28,232 bases of DNA from Leptospira adleri (GTDB taxonomy: Bacteria > Spirochaetota > Leptospiria > Leptospirales > Leptospiraceae), in the NCBI RefSeq assembly GCF_002811985.1, contig NZ_NPDU01000058.1, positions 1 to 28,232 on the forward strand. Reading direction: 5' to 3'. Below are positions 21,181-28,232 of the stretch, piece after piece. Numbering within the stretch: position 1 is the stretch's first letter; every line of letters starts with the position of its first letter. The translations under genes were made by a program, and so were the position numbers. Below the pieces are notes generated by a model that worked only from the letters and a program-made list of their open reading frames with translations, ran no database searches and was not told the DNA's origin.

Positions 21181-21210
21181 TAAAATTAAATTGTGCACAA
21201 TCTAAATGGA
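21181..21210. promoter_or_regulatory. Candidate OhrR operator ahead of the glutathione peroxidase gene
   Basis: The 30 bases match, by eye, 23 of 30 positions of the tandem Bacillus subtilis ohrA operator as I remember it (two copies of TACAATT-A-AATTGTA). The first half here is TAAAATTAAATTGTG, 13 of 15. The centre is a perfect 12-bp palindrome, ATTGTGCACAAT, at 21190-21201. The second half is weaker and runs into the GGAG ribosome site. A TTGACC at 21153-21158 could be a -35 element, with the box over the -10 and start region. It lies between divergent genes, and an ohrR gene is 560 bases downstream. Confidence 0.65.
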
Positions 21211-21217
21211 GATTGAA

Positions 21218-21703
21218 ATGAGCCAAACACTCTACGACCTCACGGCCACTCTGAACAGCGGCAAAGAACAGAAATTAGAGGATTATAAAGGGAAAGTCCT
21301 TTTAATCGTCAATACTGCCAGCGAATGCGCGTTTACTCCTCAGTATGCGGCTCTTCAAGAGCTTTATAAAAAATATAACTCGGAAGGATTGGAAGTATTA
21401 GGATTTCCCTGCGACCAATTTAAACACCAAGAACCGGGTTCCGATGAAGCGATCAAAAGTTTTTGTCAGAGAAATTACGGAGTTGAATTTCCTATTTTCA
21501 AAAAGATAGATGTGAACGGAGATAACGCTCATCCGGTATTTCGTTTTCTTAGAAGCGAAGCATCCGGTTTTTTTGGAAATTCGATCAAATGGAATTTTAC
21601 GAAATTTTTGGTCGATAAAAACGGAAAAGTGATCAAACGTTATGCGCCGATCACAACCCCCGATAAGATTGAAAAAGAAATCAAAGACCTCTTAAAAAAA
21701 TAA
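21218..21703 (+). CDS. Glutathione peroxidase family peroxidase
   Basis: A 161-residue thiol peroxidase of the GPx family reducing hydrogen or organic peroxides. The peroxidatic cysteine lies in N-T-A-S-E-C-A-F-T-P-Q-Y. The usual glycine after that Cys is alanine here, while Cys rather than selenocysteine is used. The second motif is G-F-P-C-D-Q-F-K-H-Q-E-P-G-S, with the catalytic glutamine and a possible resolving cysteine, where most relatives have C-N-Q-F-G-x-Q. The tryptophan and asparagine of the tetrad are in K-W-N-F-T-K-F. Bacterial members of this type mostly use thioredoxin. ATG 21218 has GGAG six bases upstream, so it is preferred over the ATG four codons earlier. It is followed by ohrR. 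Confidence 0.92.
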   Translation: MSQTLYDLTATLNSGKEQKLEDYKGKVLLIVNTASECAFTPQYAALQELYKKYNSEGLEVLGFPCDQFKHQEPGSDEAIKSFCQRNYGVEFPIFKKIDVNGDNAHPVFRFLRSEASGFFGNSIKWNFTKFLVDKNGKVIKRYAPITTPDKIEKEIKDLLKK

Positions 21704-21710
21704 AGATAAA

Positions 21711-21736
21711 ACCCGTTTTGGAAATTCAAGACGGGT
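21711..21736 (+). other. Stem-loop in the gpx-ohrR spacer
   Basis: ACCCGTTTTG (21711-21720) pairs with CAAGACGGGT (21727-21736), a 10-bp stem with one G-U pair and a six-base loop. The ATG of ohrR follows six bases later, and the only Shine-Dalgarno-like bases (ACGGGT) are inside the stem. On the plus strand no T-run follows. It may limit ohrR translation or protect the gpx 3' end. Confidence 0.5.
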
Positions 21737-21742
21737 AAATTT

Positions 21743-22182
<440 letters not shown>

Positions 22183-22186
<4 letters not shown>

Positions 22187-23157
22187 CCCGTCCTCTTTGT
22201 TTGAACGATCTCGCGAATTCCTGCATCGAACGGAGTTTTAAACTTAAATCCGAGTTCTTTTTGAATTCGAGAAGAATCAACAACGGATGTTTCCTGTATG
22301 TATTCGATGCCGATTTTTCCTCCGCCGATTTTGGAATAGAGTATATTAAAAAAATAAAATATTCCTAACATGAGTCCTTTGAATCGGATTCGAAAATAAA
22401 ATTTACGCGGGAAAACGATTTGAAATACGTTTTCAAGCTCGGGAAAAGAAAACGTTTGCGGATGCGCGACGTTGTAAATTTTCCCCGAGGCTTTTTTCCA
22501 TTTTTCTAAGACTACTAGGACGGCATCGATCACATCTGCGGAATAAACGATTGATTTTCTAAATTTCGGATTACCGGAACAAAGAAGAATTCCATATCGA
22601 AATATTCGCAGAATTTTATTTAGAAAACTTTTGCTCGTCGGGCCGTAAACCGAAGCGATCCGTAATACGACGAATTTGTTTTTCGAATTTTGGAAGAGAG
22701 ATTCACATTCGATTTTGGAAAGCGCGTAATAGGTTTTTCCCAGTAACGGGGAATCTTCTGTGACGGGGTCATTCGAAAAACCGTAAACTGAAGTTGAACT
22801 GGAAAAGAGGATTCCTGCTTTCCTATGTTTTGACGCGAAGTTAAGAATTTTTTTTGTTCCTTCTTCGTTGCCTCTCTTATAATCCTCATAACTCGAACCG
22901 TCTCCGCTTACTTTACCGGCAAGATGAATGATAAACAAAGGTTCTTCGTTTATGTTAAGTTCTTTCGATCCTTCTAGATCGAATTCGTAAAAGACGAAGT
23001 TCGGATGGAATCGAATCGAGTCGGGAAAAGAAGATAGAGTCCGTCCGACGTTTACGACTCTGAATCTTTTCAGTAATTCGGGTAAAAGAATGAGTCCTAA
23101 GGAGCCGCTTCCGCCGGTTAAGAGAACGGTTTGAATCATATCTTCTCTTTCTTTCAT
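22183..23157 (-). CDS. NAD-dependent epimerase/dehydratase family protein
   Basis: A 324-residue extended SDR enzyme. The Rossmann motif is G15-G-S-G-S-L-G21, H-L-A-G-K-V follows near 78-83, the catalytic S-S-S-T-S-V-Y-G is at about 119-126 and Y144-A-L-S-K148 completes the triad. L-R-I-A-S-V-Y-G-P matches the usual substrate-binding start. These enzymes epimerise, dehydrate or reduce nucleotide sugars, or act on sterol-like substrates; nothing here fixes the substrate. The isolated position, away from sugar-biosynthesis genes, gives no help. A second ATG at codon 7 (plus 23137-23139) has the better ribosome-site-like AGAGAAG, so the true start may be there. Confidence 0.85.
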
Positions 23158-23285
23158 GGAACCATTGTGATTCTTAAGCGGTGTTAAAGAAGAATTTTTT
23201 AAAATTTCATTCGATTTTTAATCTCGACAATCTTAAAATGCGGGTAACTATTGCAGTTCAAAATTCAAACTTAGAGAAGATTACG

Positions 23286-23657
23286 ATGAAACAAATTTTT
23301 TCAGCGCTCATGATTCTATCATGTCTTTCCGTTCTTTCGTTTTGTAAATCGGAGGATAAGAAACAACCTCCTAAACAGGAATTCCAGCCCAACTCCGACA
23401 TCAGAACGTTCGAAGTCGGAATGATCAAAGAAGGTGATAAACGTATTAAGGCTGAAGCCGTTTTAGGAACTCCCTCAGTGGAATTAAACACACAGGACGG
23501 AGCGGTTTTAGAGTGGTATCTCGTTTCTACCGAATACCAGAAAAATTCTTATAAAACATTGGCTGAAAAGCCCGCGAGTATCACGGAAGATACTAAGTTC
23601 ATCAAGCTGACGATCGATAAAAAAGGCGTCATCAAAAAGATGGAATACAAACTCTAA
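23286..23657 (+). CDS. Small lipoprotein with possible BamE/SmpA-like domain
   Basis: A 123-residue protein starting at ATG 23286 (AGAGAAG just upstream), not at the in-frame codon 35 residues earlier. That extension encodes a low-quality sequence that would bury the signal. The signal (I-F-S-A-L-M-I-L-S-C-L-S-V) ends in the lipobox L-S-F-C. The mature part starts with a charged linker (K-S-E-D-K-K-Q-P-P-K-Q). It then has K-R-I-K-A-E-A-V-L-G-T-P-S-V-E, L-E-W-Y-L-V and a final F-I-K-L-T-I-D-K-K-G-V-I-K-K-M-E. The 'LG.P....g...W.y' plus 'f..g.v' layout resembles SmpA/OmlA/BamE domains of outer-membrane assembly, but similarity is weak. Its stop overlaps the convergent gene's stop. Confidence 0.72.
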   Translation: MKQIFSALMILSCLSVLSFCKSEDKKQPPKQEFQPNSDIRTFEVGMIKEGDKRIKAEAVLGTPSVELNTQDGAVLEWYLVSTEYQKNSYKTLAEKPASITEDTKFIKLTIDKKGVIKKMEYKL

Positions 23658-24436
23658 TCGGCGACATCGTCTTCCAATAAATCCAATCCCGCGAGTCCGA
23701 GTAAAAAGTCTACAAGCTCCGCGGGGTTGACTCCGATTCTTACGCCATAATAAATTCCCAAATATACTTCTATCTGAAATAGAAAACTTTTCGGATAACC
23801 TTCTTTCTTTTTGTTGAGCGCTTGCAGAGCGTTTTGAATCGAAGGATCGTTTCGATCAAAATTCTGCTCTTCGATAAATCTTCTATAGAATTCTTCTTTT
23901 TTTCTTTTTCTTCTTTCCGCAACCGGGATGTGATAAAAGGACAGATAACGCAGTTTTTGACTTTTGATATTATATCTTTCATTTAAAAATTCCGGAACTT
24001 TATCGCCGGGAATTTTCGTATTCTCCAAATTCTTAAGTTCCTCTTGAAGCTCGGGAGATATTTCTTCGTCTCCGGTATCCGCGGTTTGAGTTTCAACATT
24101 CAACGGAAAAAAAGTATCACTTCCTAAAATTCCGAAGATTAGTTGTTGAGATCGATACGTTCCGAAATGACCCCCTCTCAATCCGTAACCTTTTCCTAGA
24201 TCTCTTTGTCCGGGAGAGGATTCTCCGCCTTGAAAAACAAAGCCCGCTGCGAGAGGGCCGATTCTTAAACCTGCTCCGTAACCCGGATTTTCAACGCCCG
24301 CAGTGAAAATGTCTTTAAAATCATTCTTTCGATTTTGAAGATAGGTCGAGCAATTGTTCGCAATCAGAACCGCGGATATGACAAAGAAATAAAAAAAGAA
24401 TTCTTTGCGTTGATTTTTGGATCCGTTTAAAATCAC
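23654..24436 (-). CDS. Hypothetical leptospiral-type lipoprotein
   Basis: A 260-residue protein with a charged N terminus, a hydrophobic stretch F-F-F-Y-F-F-V-I-S-A-V-L-I-A and lipobox I-A-N-N-C (cysteine 29). The mature part begins with D-I-F-T-A-G-V-E-N-P-G-Y-G-A-G-L-R-I-G-P-L, and G-Y-G-L-R-G-G-H-F-G-T-Y follows. A charged helical middle (about 120-200) leads to the tail Y-Y-G-V-R-I-G-V-N-P-A-E-L-V-D-F-L-L-G-L. The glycine-rich start and the G-V-R-I-G-x-N-P-x-E-L-x-D-F-L-L-G end look like a repeated structural theme. I believe similar proteins occur as lipoproteins in leptospires but cannot name a function. It is probably an outer-membrane-associated lipoprotein. Confidence 0.7.
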   Translation of the reverse strand: MILNGSKNQRKEFFFYFFVISAVLIANNCSTYLQNRKNDFKDIFTAGVENPGYGAGLRIGPLAAGFVFQGGESSPGQRDLGKGYGLRGGHFGTYRSQQLIFGILGSDTFFPLNVETQTADTGDEEISPELQEELKNLENTKIPGDKVPEFLNERYNIKSQKLRYLSFYHIPVAERRKRKKEEFYRRFIEEQNFDRNDPSIQNALQALNKKKEGYPKSFLFQIEVYLGIYYGVRIGVNPAELVDFLLGLAGLDLLEDDVAD

Positions 24437-24543
24437 AAACCCACGATCTTTTCTTTTACTACTTAGGCAACCCGGAAAAAGAAAACAAAAGGGAACGTTT
24501 TCTGATTGTTTCGGAAATTCTTAGGCTCCCAATAGCAATTAGA

Positions 24544-26963
24544 ATGGAAGAAATAAAACCATCCGAAGAGATTTTAAAAAATATCGCCGTTTTGGGAGGA
24601 GGACCGATGGGAGTCTTTCTCTCCACTTATCTTTCTCCGAAGACTGAAAAAATGTTCCTTTGGTACGACGATCGTAAACGCGCGGAAAAAATTCAAAAAG
24701 AAAGAATTACTTCCTTATTGGAAGATTCGATTACTCTTCCCGAAAACGTTCAGATCACGAGTGAATTCGATTTTTTGAAAGTCGGTTCTTGGATCATTAT
24801 CATAGCGGTTCCTTCCCGTCTTATGGAGGGGATTTTAGAAGAGTTGATTAAAGTCCTCGATAAGGATTTATCTCATTCGATCTTCACCTTTACGAAAGGA
24901 ATATTGTCCGCATCCACGAGACGCAAGAATAAATGTATTACATATTCTGAATATATTGAAAAACTAGCATCCGACGCCGGCTTTTCGAACATAGAATATA
25001 CCGCAGTTAACGGACCGAATCTTCTCGGAGAATTGAAAAGAGGACATCATAGTTTTTATTGTCTTTCCACATCGGGGCAGCGGTCCATTGAGATCTTCGA
25101 CGCTCTTTTTAACGGTTCTCGAAATCATACGAAAACTTACGAAGATCTTGTCGGCCTGGAGATTTTCGGAGTCATGAAAAATCCGATCGCAATCGCTTGC
25201 GGAATCGCCTCCGGAATTCCTGAATGCGGAAGTAATTTTGAAGGAGAGTTGATCAGTCTCGGCTATTCCGAGATCACGACTCTTTTGAATGCGCTGGAAA
25301 TCCCGACCAAACCTGTGCAAGAATACGGCCTTGCCGATTTGATTGCGTCTTGCACTTCCCGTTACAGTAGAAACAAAGCCTATGGTCACCGATTCGTTCG
25401 GAAGTTGATTTCCGGAGAGGATCAGCCGAATCTCATCGAGAGAATAGAATTGTTTTTTAATCCCGCCGAGTTCATTCAAAAAGAAGTAAGTCAAAGTGAG
25501 AGCCATGTGGAAGGGGCGTTCGCGCTGGCTTCGATCATCGCACTTGCGGAAGAAAAAAAGGTCGAAATTCCGCTCTACAACACGCTTTTTCAAATTCTTA
25601 CAAGGCGAGTTTCTCCGACCGAACTGATCCGGTTCGTTTCCAAATCCACTTCGGACGAGGATAAACATATTTCCAAAACGGCAACCAAACGTTCCGGTTT
25701 GGGGATGGCGTCCGGTAAAAAATTTCAGGAAGCGCTCGGAAAGAACGTTCTTCGACATATAAATGGACAACCCGGGATGACGGATCGAATCATCAAGCAG
25801 TCTTCTTTGATAATTAAATCATTAGAAAAACGTTATAGAGAAGCGGAAGAATCGAACGATATTACCGACCTGCTTCAAATCCCTAAGGAGATACAACTCT
25901 GGAGGGAGATAGAATCGAGTTTTCATGAAAAAGGAAGCAAGGATCTATCAAGAATATTAGATTTTTATGTTTCTGAAATTGCGGACGATTATAAGCCGTT
26001 TTTAAGAGATACGCTGATTCATCTGATCGCGCCGACTCGTTACGTTTTGAGCGGTTTTAAACCGGGCGCCGGATTACCGAAGATCGGAGGTTGTGTGAAA
26101 GAGGTAAAAGCCCTCGCTTCCAGATACGATATTTTATATACGCCGACTCATCGATCTCATTTGGATTCCGTCGAAGTCGCTTTCGGTCTAAAATGGCTCG
26201 GCCTTCCCGTTCCTCGTTACGCCGCAGATAAAAAAGTAATGGCGACTCCGGGCCTTGCTAGCGTTTTGAAATCTCTGGGCGCTTACATGGTGGATCGTAA
26301 AAGAAATCGGAATATTCTTTATTTGGAATGTTTGACTCAGTATTCCACGATGATGCTTGAAGCCGGAATTCCGACTCTTGTATATCCGGAAGGAACTCGT
26401 TCCCGGACCGGCGGAATCATTCCGATCAAGACCGGAATTCTATCCACATCGGTTGAGGCCTATAAACACACCGGATCCGAAGTGATCGTGGTTCCGATTG
26501 CTCTTTCTTACGAAAACGTTCCGGAGGACGAAGAATTTTCGGGAAAGGATAAGAAGCCCGGCTTTCGGGATTTTTTTTATAAAAGAACCGAAGTGTATAT
26601 GGATCTCTGTGAACCGATTCCCGTATCCAAATATATTCACGAAGAAGATCCAACGGGTTCGATCGGTTTTGAGATCACCCAAGGTTGGAAAAAGTATCGC
26701 AGGATTCTTCCGAATCAATTGGTCGCAAGAATGTTAATCGAAGCGGAAGCCGATATCGGATTGAATGAGCTGAAAAACTCGATCAAAGAAACCGTCCTTA
26801 CGGAAAAACAGAATTATCTTACGCAAGATCCGGAAGAAATTTTACAGAAAGGATTGAAGGTCTTAAAGCAAAGAAAGATGATTTCCGTGGAGAACGGTAT
26901 CGTGAAAGTATTGGACCCGCAACTGGTCCAATACTACGGAAATATGTGTTCCGATGAGATCTC

Positions 26964-26967
<4 letters not shown>
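24544..26967 (+). CDS. Fusion: GpsA-like glycerol-3-phosphate dehydrogenase plus PlsB-type acyltransferase
   Basis: An 807-residue two-domain enzyme. Residues about 12-345 are GpsA-like: dinucleotide motif G18-G-G-P-M-G23, F-T-K-G-I near 116-120, N-G-P-N-L-L-G-E-L at 156-164, the catalytic-lysine region M-K212-N-P-I-A-I-A-C-G-I, and [17 protein letters not shown] helical linker (about 350-490) follows. Residues about 495-720 form an acyltransferase: H536-R-S-H-L-D541 (HX4D), G-A-Y-M-V-D-R near 579-585, [11 protein letters not shown] at 614-624, and [12 protein letters not shown]. That set is PlsB/GNPAT-like rather than PlsC-like. The likely product is acyl-glycerol-3-phosphate from dihydroxyacetone phosphate in two steps. 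No signal peptide is seen. The frame is continuous across both domains. The ribosome site is weak. Confidence 0.9.
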
Positions 26968-28127
<1,160 letters not shown>

Positions 28128-28232
28128 AGTCTTGCTGGCAGAATGAAAAATTTCTCGAAAAGATCAAAAAGAAAACCTGAGAATCGGACCGATTTTCGCG
28201 GGAATAAAAACCAAGGTTGGATCCGATTGAAT

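Noticed and set aside
28128..28232. Upstream flank of purT for a riboswitch or second gene
   Set aside because: A small AATCGG/CCGATT repeat is present, but there is no purine-riboswitch core, no start with a ribosome site, and too little sequence to judge.

Overview
The window looks like chromosomal DNA of a spirochaete of the genus Leptospira. This rests on recognition, not a database search. The cues are a plastid-type ferredoxin-NADP reductase ending in tyrosine, an LpxD for lipid A, a FlgN-FlgK-FlgL-FliW-CsrA flagellar cluster, many short lipoproteins with relaxed spirochaetal lipoboxes, and a moderate GC content (two hand-counted lines gave 35 and 45 percent). I see no insertion sequence, phage gene, integrase, CRISPR array or rRNA. 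Gene density is high and strands switch often.

Layout. 1-3060: end of a STAS-domain protein, a PC4-like ssDNA-binding protein (minus), the ferredoxin-NADP reductase (minus) with a clear terminator, then lpxD and a very small ORF closed by a terminator. 3061-5504: a gene-poor stretch, tRNA-Gly(TCC) on minus, an M32 metallocarboxypeptidase, and an overlapping small FliG-like protein. 5501-6867: a three-gene minus operon of two TRL-like lipoproteins and a DUF423 membrane protein. 6983-8577: ornithine aminotransferase and a small zinc-ribbon protein. 8581-10270: two membrane proteins transcribed divergently, whose start codons overlap in one CATG. 10335-12386: an M23 peptidase and an epoxide-hydrolase-like enzyme, both minus. 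12586-17963: the flagellar hook-filament junction genes, fliW and csrA abutting with no spacer, then a SHOCT-tailed lipoprotein. 17964-18468: a non-coding region with a strong minus-strand terminator and other hairpins.

18469-22186 reads as a stress-defence block. A DJ-1/PfpI-like protein and a KefB/KefC-like antiporter run on minus. A glutathione peroxidase and an OhrR-type peroxide sensor run on plus. The shared divergent intergenic region carries a site closely resembling the Bacillus OhrR operator. 22183-28232: a sugar-nucleotide-type dehydratase/epimerase, two lipoproteins, an 807-residue fusion of a GpsA-like glycerol-3-phosphate dehydrogenase with a PlsB-type acyltransferase, and purT.

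The most interesting items are the GpsA-PlsB fusion, the OhrR-type divergent stress block, the shared-start divergent membrane pair, and four convergent gene pairs whose stop codons interlock in a single four-base YTAR sequence.
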